The position numbers and the translations under genes were made by a program. This document shows positions 1 to 7,421 of a stretch of 64,000 nucleotides of DNA, piece after piece. The DNA lies in the IMG/VR virus record IMGVR_UViG_3300022925_002539, positions 1 through 64,000 of that record; one strand, 5' to 3'. Position 1 is the first letter of the stretch, and every line of letters begins with the position of its first letter. The notes under the pieces were generated by a model. It did no database searches and was not told the origin of the DNA. It worked only from the letters and a program-made list of their open reading frames with translations. Origin of the DNA: a virus.

Positions 1-119
1 AGACTAGGGCTGGCGCAGACAGCCTTATCAAGCGAATGACGGTAATCAAAGATTACTGACGGCGGAAAAGACCGCGGTATTGCTTCCCTCAAGCATATAA
101 CATTAATAGGAGACCAAAA
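1..119 (+). other. structured leader or RNA, unidentified
   Basis: No long reading frame fits here. Three stem-loops follow one another: GGCTG (8-12) with CAGCC (20-24); GGTAATC (41-47) with GATTACT (51-57, one G-T pair); GCGG (62-65) with CCGC (72-75). A good ribosome binding site (TAATAGGAGACC) then precedes the ATG at 120. The block is more GC-rich than the genes after it. It may be a 5' untranslated leader of the small-gene operon or the 3' part of an RNA that begins outside the window. I cannot match it to a known family. Confidence 0.35.
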
Positions 120-278
120 ATGGCTAAGAAGCTATCCAATACTCTTGTGACAATGTTTCGTAACATGTTTGAAACGAAAAGTGCTCAAGAGAAATACTTA
201 TCACAAAGCACAGATATTTGTGACTTAGAAAATAGAATGAAAAAATTACACACAACATACGGAAGGTTTGGTATATAA
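120..278 (+). CDS. DUF3563-like small protein
   Basis: A 52-residue protein. Residues 25-43, with the pattern KYLSQSTDICDLENRMKKL, resemble the core of the DUF3563 family of short proteobacterial proteins, in which a YLxxxxDLxDLExRM pattern is typical. No function is established for that family. The start has a strong Shine-Dalgarno (AGGAG about 9 nt upstream). It is first in a run of tiny genes ending at the terminator at 866. The family call rests on one motif and is moderate. Confidence 0.6.
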   Translation: MAKKLSNTLVTMFRNMFETKSAQEKYLSQSTDICDLENRMKKLHTTYGRFGI

Positions 279-279
279 A

Positions 280-456
280 ATGACTGCATTAGTATTAGGA
301 ACAAGAACTTTTTTACAAGATTTTTTAGTAGGCTGGAGTTTAGCCACAGGAAAAATTAATAAAACTTGCGAAAGAATAGGTAGAGTAAGAGCAGCTCAAA
401 CATTAGAGTGCTATGGTCACTATGATATAGCAAAGACATTAAGAGAAGGAAAATAA
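280..456 (+). CDS. small helical protein, unknown
   Basis: 58 residues, one nucleotide after the preceding stop, so probably translationally coupled to it. I chose the ATG at 280 over the in-frame TTG at 268 because TTG would overlap the upstream gene and has no better ribosome site. The C-terminal half (RIGRVRAAQTLECYGHYDIA) looks like a short basic amphipathic helix pair. No membrane segment or metal-binding pattern. Function unknown; probably one of the small early host-interaction proteins common in T4-like phages (inference). Confidence 0.6.
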   Translation: MTALVLGTRTFLQDFLVGWSLATGKINKTCERIGRVRAAQTLECYGHYDIAKTLREGK

Positions 457-458
457 AA

Positions 459-554
459 ATGAAAGATTTTTTACAAGCAACTACAGGCGTATTAGCACTG
501 CTCGTAGTAGTAGGCGCAGTTGGTATTGTAAGTACTTTTCCGATTATAGCATAA
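459..554 (+). CDS. 31-residue single-pass membrane peptide
   Basis: ATG at 459 to TAA at 552-554. The peptide has a short charged N-terminus (MKDF) followed by one hydrophobic segment of about 18 residues (VLALLVVVGAVGIVSTF). It starts 2 nt after the previous stop, which supports coupled translation. Such one-helix peptides are often membrane modulators or small toxins in phages, but nothing in the sequence shows which. Confidence 0.5.
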   Translation: MKDFLQATTGVLALLVVVGAVGIVSTFPIIA

Positions 555-564
555 GGTAAATATT

Positions 565-606
565 ATGTGGCCTTATACGGAAGAGGAAAGAGAATTTTAT
601 AATTGA
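565..606 (+). CDS. 13-codon minicistron MWPYTEEEREFYN
   Basis: A tiny open frame (ATG 565, TGA 604-606) with a weak AGG site upstream. Its stop codon overlaps the TTG start of the next gene (TTGA), the classic arrangement for translational coupling. It could be a leader peptide controlling the exported protein that follows, or a genuine micro-protein. Length alone gives little statistical support. Confidence 0.35.
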   Translation: MWPYTEEEREFYN

Positions 607-863
607 AGACATTTTTTATAGTAGTCGTTATGTTAATGAGTCAACAATACCCTACAGAAGATTTATATATTTACGAAGAGCCAACTTTTGGTAGTGCAAG
701 TGCTTGTATAGCATTTGTTCAAGCAGAGGCCAATGGATTAGTACTAGGTGCTTCAGAGGCATATCAAGGCAGACCTGTAGATAATATATACTGTGCAGAG
801 GAAAAAGCACTGAAACGATTGCTAGAAGAAATGCGAAATGCAACGGGTGACGTAGCAATTTAA
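603..863 (+). CDS. small exported protein, unknown
   Basis: 86 residues from a TTG start overlapping the preceding minicistron stop. The N-terminus MKTFFIVVVMLMSQQ looks like a short signal sequence or membrane anchor. Two cysteines lie in the mature part (in SACIAFVQ and NIYCAEEK) and could form a disulfide in the periplasm. The C-terminus is a charged helix. A strong terminator follows directly, closing the first operon. No family recognised. Confidence 0.6.
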   Translation: MKTFFIVVVMLMSQQYPTEDLYIYEEPTFGSASACIAFVQAEANGLVLGASEAYQGRPVDNIYCAEEKALKRLLEEMRNATGDVAI

Positions 864-865
864 TT

Positions 866-892
866 AAAGAGGGCTTAGGCCCTCTTTTTTAT
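866..892 (+). terminator. intrinsic terminator
   Basis: AAAGAGGG (866-873) pairs perfectly with CCCTCTTT (880-887) around a six-base loop, followed by a run of T. It begins 2 nt after the stop of the exported protein. Confidence 0.85.
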
Positions 893-895
893 TTC

Positions 896-903
896 AATAA
901 ATA
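896..903 (+). promoter_or_regulatory. late-type promoter element AATAAATA
   Basis: Matches the T4 late consensus TATAAATA at seven of eight positions. It lies just upstream of the sigma70-type promoter at 906, so the 941 gene may be served by tandem early and late promoters. A chance match is possible in AT-rich DNA. Confidence 0.35.
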
Positions 904-905
904 AC

Positions 906-934
906 TTGACAGATAATTCAACACATAGTATTAT
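906..934 (+). promoter_or_regulatory. sigma70-type promoter
   Basis: TTGACA (906-911), a 17-nt spacer and TATTAT (929-934). The expected +1 is about 941, which is the A of the next ATG, so the transcript may be leaderless. Confidence 0.75.
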
Positions 935-940
935 TAGTTT

Positions 941-1285
941 ATGAAAATTGTTTTAGCAACGGAACAGGATATCAAGCCTGTTAAGGATAGATACTTAGTT
1001 TTAGAATTAGATACTTTTCGTATCGAAGATCAAATAGTACCCAGTTGGTGTATAATAGATGCTGGTGATATTCCATTAGCAGAAATGACACAACTTGATC
1101 ACTTTAAAACTCAACATGAAAACTTAATTAAAAACTATAAAATAGGCAATCTTGATTTTGTAGAGCAAATGATTGAACATTTACAAGGTAAGTTTGGTGG
1201 AAATGTTGACAGTTTCTATACTGAACTATTTGCAAGGATGAAACAACCTAAAAGTGATCCCTGGGATTATATTATTACAAAATGA
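941..1285 (+). CDS. conserved phage protein, unknown
   Basis: 114 residues beginning MKIVLATEQDIKPVKDRY. The first half reads as alternating strand and helix and resembles small conserved proteins I associate with T4-like marine phages, but I know no function. No Shine-Dalgarno is visible, and the promoter -10 ends at 934, placing +1 on the ATG; this looks like a leaderless gene. Its stop overlaps the next start by 4 nt. Confidence 0.65.
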   Translation: MKIVLATEQDIKPVKDRYLVLELDTFRIEDQIVPSWCIIDAGDIPLAEMTQLDHFKTQHENLIKNYKIGNLDFVEQMIEHLQGKFGGNVDSFYTELFARMKQPKSDPWDYIITK

Positions 1286-2247
1286 TTAACAACCTATACA
1301 TTAGTCATGAAGATTATAATTGGAATAATGGCAGTAATCTGTTAAACTACAAAAATTTAGATAAAGCAATATCCGGTAAAGAATACAAAGATTATTTTAC
1401 AAGCATAGTAGATGTTAAAGAAAAAAATATTAAAAAAGTTTGTAATGCTGCTGAAAAAATTATAATAAAAGATTTAAACTTATATGAAATGTGTAACCAT
1501 GATTATACAGATTCAAATTTTAATTACAATTTAAGTACTCTTATAAATTGTTTATATAAAGTAAAACACAAAGTAAGTGGATTAGATGATTGTGTACAAG
1601 ATGTAAATCTACAAAAATTTAATAGTTTACAGAATATAAGAAATACTACAGAAAAAGTTTTATGGACAGTTGGTTGTAGTTTTACTGCAGGTGAAGGTAT
1701 AGAAAACAATCAAAGGTATGGACACCTATTATCGGAATATCTTAACATTCATGAGATAAATTTATCTAGAAGTGCTTCTTGTAATAGTTGGGCAGCAAGT
1801 CAAATATTAAGATCTGATATAAAAAAAGGTGACATAGTTGTTTGGGGACTTACTAGTATGTACAGAGGCGAGTATTCAAAAGATTGGGAATTAAAGCCGT
1901 ATATGGCAATCAATTTAGTGAAAGAGTACAACTGGAATCCAGACTATTTTGATTCAACAACAAACAAAATACTTTACTACAGAGATATTTTGAATGTTAT
2001 AAACTTCTGCAGTAAGTTAGGTGCTAAGTTGTACCTTATAAATTTTTTAGAAGATGGCCTTACCCCTATTATATTTAAGGACTATAATAATTTTTTAGAT
2101 ATCTCATATAGTTATAATAATTATCAAAACAATTGGGACTTTGTAGATTATGGTACTGACAACTGTCATCCTGGTCCTAAACAACACATTATTTTTGCAG
2201 ATCATATATATAAATTTATAACAAAAAAAGAAAAGGAAATAATATAA
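1282..2247 (+). CDS. SGNH/GDSL-like hydrolase
   Basis: 321 residues. A lysine- and asparagine-rich N-terminal part (1-125) precedes an SGNH-type hydrolase core. Block I is GCSFT at 131-135, with Ser133 the candidate nucleophile. Asn in the SRSASCNSWAA stretch fits the later Gly/Asn blocks. The C-terminal DNCHPGPKQH supplies a DxxH pair in the position of the catalytic Asp and His. The family hydrolyses esters or acyl groups, often on polysaccharides or lipids; the substrate cannot be read here. It is one of three such proteins in the window (also 18529 and 45664). Confidence 0.6.
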   Translation: MINNLYISHEDYNWNNGSNLLNYKNLDKAISGKEYKDYFTSIVDVKEKNIKKVCNAAEKIIIKDLNLYEMCNHDYTDSNFNYNLSTLINCLYKVKHKVSGLDDCVQDVNLQKFNSLQNIRNTTEKVLWTVGCSFTAGEGIENNQRYGHLLSEYLNIHEINLSRSASCNSWAASQILRSDIKKGDIVVWGLTSMYRGEYSKDWELKPYMAINLVKEYNWNPDYFDSTTNKILYYRDILNVINFCSKLGAKLYLINFLEDGLTPIIFKDYNNFLDISYSYNNYQNNWDFVDYGTDNCHPGPKQHIIFADHIYKFITKKEKEII

Positions 2248-2451
2248 ATGTATCAAGGTAAAGGACATATTTGGAATAACCAATTTAACAAGGTATCAGA
2301 CTTTATGGAAAGATACTATAGAGCTCCAACAGATAGTGGTCCACGTCCTACTGCTCATTACAGACCAGAACTAAGACGTGCCGCTAGAATAGCATACAGA
2401 GTCGCTAAGAAAACCATTAAAGAATTACGTGCAAAACAAGCAATTAAGTAA
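2248..2451 (+). CDS. small basic protein, unknown
   Basis: 67 residues, strongly basic (RRAARIAYRVAKKTIKELRAKQ at the C-terminus, helical). It begins directly after the SGNH-like gene stop, with AAGGAAAT as ribosome site. Charge and size would suit nucleic-acid or ribosome binding, but no domain is recognised. Confidence 0.55.
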   Translation: MYQGKGHIWNNQFNKVSDFMERYYRAPTDSGPRPTAHYRPELRRAARIAYRVAKKTIKELRAKQAIK

Positions 2452-2688
2452 ATGGTTGTACTTTTACCATATCCAAACGGAATGACGTATCCTGAAATGG
2501 GTGATGAACATAATATATTTCAGTATGCAAATGAAATACGTGATTATGTAAATAGAGTATGTAAAGGTCCTTGGACTAGCGGACATGAGGATGTATTACA
2601 AGCAGGTTTGAGAGTTAGACTAGGAAATGAAAAAGATTTATTCATGCTTAAAATGAAATATGGATTGGATATAGTACAAAATGTATGA
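2452..2688 (+). CDS. small protein, unknown
   Basis: 78 residues, starting at the base after the previous stop and overlapping the glyA start by 8 nt (ATGTATGA). The middle (FQYANEIRDYVNRVCKGPW) appears helical. No family recognised. Its tight position between the basic protein and glyA implies a single transcript. Confidence 0.6.
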   Translation: MVVLLPYPNGMTYPEMGDEHNIFQYANEIRDYVNRVCKGPWTSGHEDVLQAGLRVRLGNEKDLFMLKMKYGLDIVQNV

Positions 2689-3820
2689 AGACATAAAGTT
2701 AATACTAGACAAAGAACAACTAAGACAAGATACAACTATAGAATTAATTGCTAGTGAGAACTATGCAAGTCAAGCAGTAATGGACTTGTGTGGTAGTATT
2801 TTTACTAACAAGTATGCAGAAGGTTATCCACGTAAACGTTACTATAATGGTTGCGAGTATATGGATGAGGTTGAGCAACTTGCAATAGATTTAGTTTGCG
2901 AACTTTATGGTTGTGAGTATGCAAACGTGCAACCACATTCAGGTGTAAATGCAAACACTGCAGTTTATCAAGCATTTATGAAACCTGGTGATGTACTTAT
3001 GGGTATGGATCTAGCAAGTGGCGGACACTTATCACACGGTGCACCTCCTACTCTAAGTGGTAAGTTTTACAATGCAGTCACTTATGGTGTTGATGATAAT
3101 GGTTTACTTGACTACGATAAAATAGAAGGTATTGCAAAACTTAATATGCCTAAGTTAATTGTTGCAGGAGCAAGTGCATATCCAAGACAGATAGATTGGA
3201 GTGCATTTAGACAAATTGCTGACAGTGTAGGTGCAATATTATTAGTTGATATGGCACACTATAGTGGACTAGTCGCTGGTCAAGTATATGATAGTCCATT
3301 TGGTTATGCAGATGTAGTGACAAGCACTACACATAAAACACTTCGTGGACCTAGAGGTGGCATGATCTTATGGGATGATCCTAAATGGTGCAAACGTATT
3401 AATAGTGCAATATTTCCAGGCACACAAGGTGGACCACTTATGAACATAATTGCTGCAAAAGCACAATGTTACAGTGAAGCATTACTTCCTAGTTTTGAAC
3501 AGTATGCACACCAAGTGATCAAAAATGCAAAAGTAATGTGCGAGGTATTTGAAGCACGTGGTTTTCCTGTACAAACAGGTGGCACAGATAGTCATATTAT
3601 ATTAATGGATTTAAGCAAAAGTAAGCATAGTGGTAGACAAGCTGCAGACTTACTGGAAGAAAATGGTATTACTGTTAATAAAAATGGTGTACCAAATGAT
3701 CCACGTAGTTTTGTAGAAACAAGTGGTATAAGAATAGGCACTGCCGCTGAAACTACAAAAGGTCATAAAGAAGATTTCTTTATTAACTTAGCAGGAAAAA
3801 TTTGTACAATACTAGGATAA
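2681..3820 (+). CDS. glyA: serine hydroxymethyltransferase
   Basis: Interconverts serine and glycine with transfer of a one-carbon unit to tetrahydrofolate (PLP enzyme, cytosolic). Family signatures are all present: ELIASENYAS near the N-terminus, NKYAEGYPRKRYYNG, HSGVNAN, DMAHYSGLVAG, and the PLP-lysine motif STTHKTLRGPRGG with Lys219. At 379 residues it is about 40 shorter than usual bacterial enzymes (about 415-430), the loss being at the C-terminus. It is followed by a flavin amino-acid oxidase-like gene, suggesting a glycine/serine module. For a phage it would feed one-carbon units to nucleotide synthesis (inference). Confidence 0.95.
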   Translation: MYEDIKLILDKEQLRQDTTIELIASENYASQAVMDLCGSIFTNKYAEGYPRKRYYNGCEYMDEVEQLAIDLVCELYGCEYANVQPHSGVNANTAVYQAFMKPGDVLMGMDLASGGHLSHGAPPTLSGKFYNAVTYGVDDNGLLDYDKIEGIAKLNMPKLIVAGASAYPRQIDWSAFRQIADSVGAILLVDMAHYSGLVAGQVYDSPFGYADVVTSTTHKTLRGPRGGMILWDDPKWCKRINSAIFPGTQGGPLMNIIAAKAQCYSEALLPSFEQYAHQVIKNAKVMCEVFEARGFPVQTGGTDSHIILMDLSKSKHSGRQAADLLEENGITVNKNGVPNDPRSFVETSGIRIGTAAETTKGHKEDFFINLAGKICTILG

Positions 3821-3824
3821 AACA

Positions 3825-4049
3825 ATGACAGTAACATATATGAAAGAAGGTTCACCTAAAAGTTGGGATAAAAGTTTACGTGTTTATGAGGTTACCTGGC
3901 CTAGTGGCAAAAAGGAAATCTGGAAAGATATCAATGCACGTGATTGTTTAACACGTTACGAAAACATGGATCCAATAGGCAACGGATTACAACTGCGTGA
4001 AATAGTTGGCAAAGAACTACAAATGCAAAAAATAATGGATAGCAAATGA
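3825..4049 (+). CDS. small protein between glyA and dadA-like
   Basis: 74 residues with a Trp-rich N-terminal half (SWDKSLRVYEVTWPSGKKEIW) that reads as a beta hairpin, then a helix. It starts 4 nt after glyA and overlaps the flavoenzyme start by 4 nt (ATGA), so it is co-translated with both. No family recognised. Confidence 0.6.
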   Translation: MTVTYMKEGSPKSWDKSLRVYEVTWPSGKKEIWKDINARDCLTRYENMDPIGNGLQLREIVGKELQMQKIMDSK

Positions 4050-5215
4050 AAGCATTAGTCATTGGTGCAGGTATAACCGGAGTTACTACCGCTTACTATC
4101 TAGCACGAGCAGACTATGATGTCACTATATGTGATGAAAGAAAATATCCAGCTATGGCTACCAGTTATGCTAATGGTGGACAACTAAGTGCAAGCAATGC
4201 TGAAACATGGAATAGCTGGCGTAATATTAAAAAAGGCATAAAGTGGTTAACACAACCTGATGCTCCTTTAAAAATAAACTTAACTCCTGAGTTAGACAAA
4301 TATAGTTGGTTTGTAAAGTTTATGCTTGAAATAAAAAATCGAGAAGTTAACTCTATTGAAACTTGTCGGATGGCTTTAGAAGCACACAAACTTTATAAGG
4401 ATATTGCAGACGAAGAAGGTATTAAATTTGATAAAGTAGAAAAAGGTATACTTCATGTATATACTAAAGATGAAGAATTTAACCTTGCTAAAAAAACAAA
4501 TGACTTATACAGACGTGCAGGGTTAGACAGATGGGAAGTAAGTCCACAAGAAATCAACAAGATAGAACCTGCACTAAGTAATCCTGATATAATTGGTGGA
4601 TATTATAACACTAGTGATTTTACAGGTGATATACACAAGTTCTGTGTTGAACTGACAAAAGTTTTAAAAAACAAATACAGTGTAGTATTTACAAGTAAAC
4701 CTGTTAATAGATTAGATTATAATGGGCCAGTAGTTGTATGTGCAGGCGTTGGTAGTAGGAAACTTGCAAACACTATAGAAGAGGATTTACCAATTTATCC
4801 TGTAAAAGGTTATTCAATTACAATAAACAATCCAGGTAATGCTCCGTGGGTAAGTTTATTAGACGATGAAGCCAAAATAGTTACTGCGAGACTGGGCAAG
4901 AATAGATTACGAGTAGCAGGTACTGCAGAATTTAATGGGTATAATACAGATATAGTACAAGCAAGAATAAGACCATTAATACGTTGGTCAGAACGTATGT
5001 TTCAAGATATAAACACAGAAGATATAAAACCCTGGGCAGGGCTAAGACCTATGACACCTAGTATGATGCCTATAGTCAAACAAAGTAAAACAAGATCAAA
5101 TGTATGGTATAATACAGGACATGGTCATTTGGGTTGGACTTTGAGTGCTTATACTGCACAAACAATTGTAGAAAAAATTAGAGGCTACAATGGACCTTTT
5201 TACTCATATAGATAG
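4046..5215 (+). CDS. DadA-like FAD amino-acid oxidoreductase
   Basis: 389 residues of the DAO superfamily. The FAD-binding Rossmann motif GAGITGVTTAYYLA is at residues 7-20. SYANGGQLS follows, matching the S-x-A-N-x-G-Q signature of D-amino-acid dehydrogenases. WAGLRPMTP and NTGHGHLGWT near the end are the C-terminal FAD contacts typical of DadA/glycine-oxidase proteins. The reaction would be oxidative deamination of a small amino acid to a 2-oxo acid. E. coli DadA is 432 residues, so this is slightly short. Next to glyA, glycine, serine or sarcosine are plausible substrates (inference). Confidence 0.8.
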   Translation: MKALVIGAGITGVTTAYYLARADYDVTICDERKYPAMATSYANGGQLSASNAETWNSWRNIKKGIKWLTQPDAPLKINLTPELDKYSWFVKFMLEIKNREVNSIETCRMALEAHKLYKDIADEEGIKFDKVEKGILHVYTKDEEFNLAKKTNDLYRRAGLDRWEVSPQEINKIEPALSNPDIIGGYYNTSDFTGDIHKFCVELTKVLKNKYSVVFTSKPVNRLDYNGPVVVCAGVGSRKLANTIEEDLPIYPVKGYSITINNPGNAPWVSLLDDEAKIVTARLGKNRLRVAGTAEFNGYNTDIVQARIRPLIRWSERMFQDINTEDIKPWAGLRPMTPSMMPIVKQSKTRSNVWYNTGHGHLGWTLSAYTAQTIVEKIRGYNGPFYSYR

Positions 5216-5243
5216 TTGACAAATCTATAAATTAGTATATACT
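5216..5243 (+). promoter_or_regulatory. sigma70-type promoter
   Basis: TTGACA (5216-5221), 16-nt spacer, TATACT (5238-5243). It begins next to the stop codon of the flavoenzyme and gives a leader of about 17 nt carrying an AAGGAG ribosome site for the gene at 5267. Confidence 0.7.
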
Positions 5244-5266
5244 CTTTATATAGTTAAGGAGTTGAC

Positions 5267-5638
5267 ATGAGTATGCATTTACTTGGTCCTTGGATGACCA
5301 CTACAAAATATAATCGTAAAAAGAATAAACGTACACCCGGTGAACGAGAATTACAATCTCGTTCAGAGCATGACAAGTGGCTTAAAAAGATGGGTGCCCA
5401 TCCTAGCCAGAGAACAAAAGCAAATACTAATGCTGGCAATAAAATTCCCAACTATAGAGAACATCAAGGTACTGCACAATGTAGTAATAACGTTGTGGGC
5501 AGTACTGCTAAGAAACCTGAACAACAGTATACTGGTGATCAACTTGCAGGTATTGGCATGCTACATAAGAGCAATATGGTTCCTGTACGTAAAGACAGTA
5601 ATGATGCAAAAGAAATTGCGAGGATGCGTCGAGGTTGA
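5267..5638 (+). CDS. conserved basic phage protein
   Basis: 123 residues, rich in Lys, Arg, Asn and Gln and predicted largely unstructured, beginning MSMHLLGPWMTTTKYNRKK. I recall this N-terminal pattern as conserved in marine T4-like phages, always without a known function. It has its own early promoter and a strong Shine-Dalgarno, and overlaps the methyltransferase start by 4 nt. The composition is compatible with nucleic-acid binding. Confidence 0.65.
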   Translation: MSMHLLGPWMTTTKYNRKKNKRTPGERELQSRSEHDKWLKKMGAHPSQRTKANTNAGNKIPNYREHQGTAQCSNNVVGSTAKKPEQQYTGDQLAGIGMLHKSNMVPVRKDSNDAKEIARMRRG

Positions 5639-6762
5639 TAGATCACTTATATAAAATTTGGAATATAAAAGATCAATACGTTGTAGCAGATCAGTTTACT
5701 GGATATGAAAGTATCTATAATAAACTTGACAGTTACACAAAAGAGCAGTACGATAAAGATCCACAAGCAGTAATAGATGAAGTTTTCGAACTGTATAGAA
5801 GTATAGGTTTAGTACCTATTGTATATTATACTCAAGCAGGGCTAGTACAAGCAGTAAAAACATTTTCACAACAGTCTTACAATGGTGTGAACAATAGTGT
5901 AATAGGATTAGGAAATAATCGAGGACAAACTATAAACAGGTTCTTATTTCCTAATATGATGACTGCAGAGCCTAAAGGTAGAGGTAGTAACAGTTTACGT
6001 GATAGGTTTTGGAACGATGCTAAACTAAAACGTGCAATTCGTATTTGTTTTGAATTTAGAACTGGTGATAAGTTATTAAGACCTACACAATTAAGAACTG
6101 CACTTGAACTAGTGACTGGTGAAAATGTTACCAATTTTAAAGCACAGAATGCTAAAGCAATAGCGGAACACTTGTGTCCTGTGCTTTGGGGCAGAGTGTA
6201 TGATTACAGTTGTGGCTATGGTGGAAGATTGTTAGGTATAGGTTCAAGTAATTTCAAATATGATTATATAGGCGTAGAACCTAATACTGAAACTGTAAAA
6301 TATCTTAATTATTTAAATGATATCGTCGATGAAGCAACAGGTGTAAGAGGTACTATCGTACAAAGTGTAAGCGAAGAATATCAACCTGAGGACATAGATT
6401 TAGCATTTAGTAGTCCTCCTTATTTTAACTTGGAGAAATATTCAGATGAAGAGACACAGTGTATGGTACAATTTAAAACAGAAGATGAATGGTTTGACGG
6501 ATACGTTGTACCGACCATGGAACACATACATAGAGGACTCAATAGAGAAGGACTTTTCGCAACTAACATCGCTGACTACAAAAGTTACGACAGAAAAGAA
6601 CCCTACGAGGTTACACAAAGATGGATCAACACTGCAGAAAAACTAGGATTCAAACACATACAAACAATTAAGATGATGCTTACTACAAGACCTGGTGTGG
6701 GCAATGATCGTAAAGAAGGAAGAGAAAAATGGGAGGGTGTATATGTCTTCAGTAAATTATAA
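5635..6762 (+). CDS. DNA methyltransferase (SPPY type)
   Basis: 375 residues. The SAM-binding motif I is DYSCGYGGRLLG starting at residue 190. Catalytic motif IV is SPPY at 260-263, within LAFSSPPYFNLEKYS, which marks the amino-methyltransferases (N6-adenine or N4-cytosine). The N-terminal 180 residues are probably a target-recognition or accessory region. The likely role is protection of phage DNA from host nucleases; no restriction partner is adjacent. The segment around 6480-6640 uses more C- and G-ending codons than the rest of the gene. Confidence 0.8.
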   Translation: MIDHLYKIWNIKDQYVVADQFTGYESIYNKLDSYTKEQYDKDPQAVIDEVFELYRSIGLVPIVYYTQAGLVQAVKTFSQQSYNGVNNSVIGLGNNRGQTINRFLFPNMMTAEPKGRGSNSLRDRFWNDAKLKRAIRICFEFRTGDKLLRPTQLRTALELVTGENVTNFKAQNAKAIAEHLCPVLWGRVYDYSCGYGGRLLGIGSSNFKYDYIGVEPNTETVKYLNYLNDIVDEATGVRGTIVQSVSEEYQPEDIDLAFSSPPYFNLEKYSDEETQCMVQFKTEDEWFDGYVVPTMEHIHRGLNREGLFATNIADYKSYDRKEPYEVTQRWINTAEKLGFKHIQTIKMMLTTRPGVGNDRKEGREKWEGVYVFSKL

Positions 6763-7078
6763 AGTTACTACAAAAGTTCATTTTGATGGTAATAGATATG
6801 TCCACTTTGATAGCAAATATAAAGATCCAAAAGGTAGACGTTGTTATGCGGTAGTGTTCAACGATTTAAGTTTAAACGATATAATGTGTTTAACACCTAA
6901 GCAAGTAATGATGTTAAAAATTGCAAAAGGTGACCAAATCGATATAAAGGATTGGACAGAGTTTTATGGTATTACTCCTGATATGGTTGAGAATATGGAA
7001 CCTACAAAATATGGTGTTTCTATGCAATGTAAATATACATTTGAGGAAGTACTAGCACACAAAAGTAATATAAATTAA
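6743..7078 (+). CDS. small protein, unknown
   Basis: 111 residues. I start it at ATG 6743 because GGGAGG lies 7 nt upstream; an earlier in-frame ATG (6695) lies deeper in the methyltransferase. It overlaps the methyltransferase end by 20 nt. The N-terminus (NYKVTTKVHFDGNRYVHFDSKY) looks like beta strands. No recognised family. Confidence 0.6.
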   Translation: MSSVNYKVTTKVHFDGNRYVHFDSKYKDPKGRRCYAVVFNDLSLNDIMCLTPKQVMMLKIAKGDQIDIKDWTEFYGITPDMVENMEPTKYGVSMQCKYTFEEVLAHKSNIN

Positions 7079-7092
7079 TTTTTATAAAAGGG

Positions 7093-7121
7093 TTGACAGA
7101 ACATACAACATATAGTATTAT
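7093..7121 (+). promoter_or_regulatory. sigma70-type promoter
   Basis: TTGACA (7093-7098), 17-nt spacer, TATTAT (7116-7121). The spacer shares ACAACATATAG-like sequence with the promoter at 906, so the two are near copies. Confidence 0.7.
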
Positions 7122-7137
7122 ATAAACATAATAAAAA

Positions 7138-7145
7138 AATAAATA
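7138..7145 (+). promoter_or_regulatory. late-type promoter element AATAAATA
   Basis: Seven of eight matches to TATAAATA, downstream of the early promoter at 7093 and 28 nt before the next ATG. Confidence 0.35.
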
Positions 7146-7172
7146 ACAACATATAGTATAAGGACCAAAAAT

Positions 7173-7421
7173 ATGAAAAATATAGCAGTTTTAAAGAAAT
7201 TTTCAAGTTACATGTTAGGCGCATTAATAGGTGGTGCATTGTTTTTAGGTGTTATAAAACTAACATCTATGTACTTTGGAGATCCATATTATGGACTAAT
7301 AGGAATGCTTGGTTTAGTTTTTATTTGGTTTACCTGGTCAATGAGTGTTAGTCAAGTTGAAAGTGAACAAAGAGAAGCACAATATGCTAAAGAAAGAGAA
7401 AAACTTAACTTAAAAGCCTAA
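7173..7421 (+). CDS. small two-helix membrane protein
   Basis: 82 residues with two hydrophobic segments (about residues 12-32 and 40-57) and a charged, probably cytoplasmic, C-terminal helix (QVESEQREAQYAKEREKL). It has an AAGGACC ribosome site. The 3' end overlaps the convergent glycosyltransferase-like gene by 17 nt. No family recognised; the topology would suit a membrane modulator. Confidence 0.6.
   Translation: MKNIAVLKKFSSYMLGALIGGALFLGVIKLTSMYFGDPYYGLIGMLGLVFIWFTWSMSVSQVESEQREAQYAKEREKLNLKA

Noticed and set aside
1-119. Group I intron 3' half suggested by AGACTAG at the window start
   Set aside because: The pairing partner for the P7 helix and the conserved S element are absent downstream; the hairpins do not follow intron order.
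5340-5654. Second reading frame overlapping the 5267 gene
   Set aside because: Out of frame with a conserved-looking protein that has its own promoter and Shine-Dalgarno; no ribosome site of its own.
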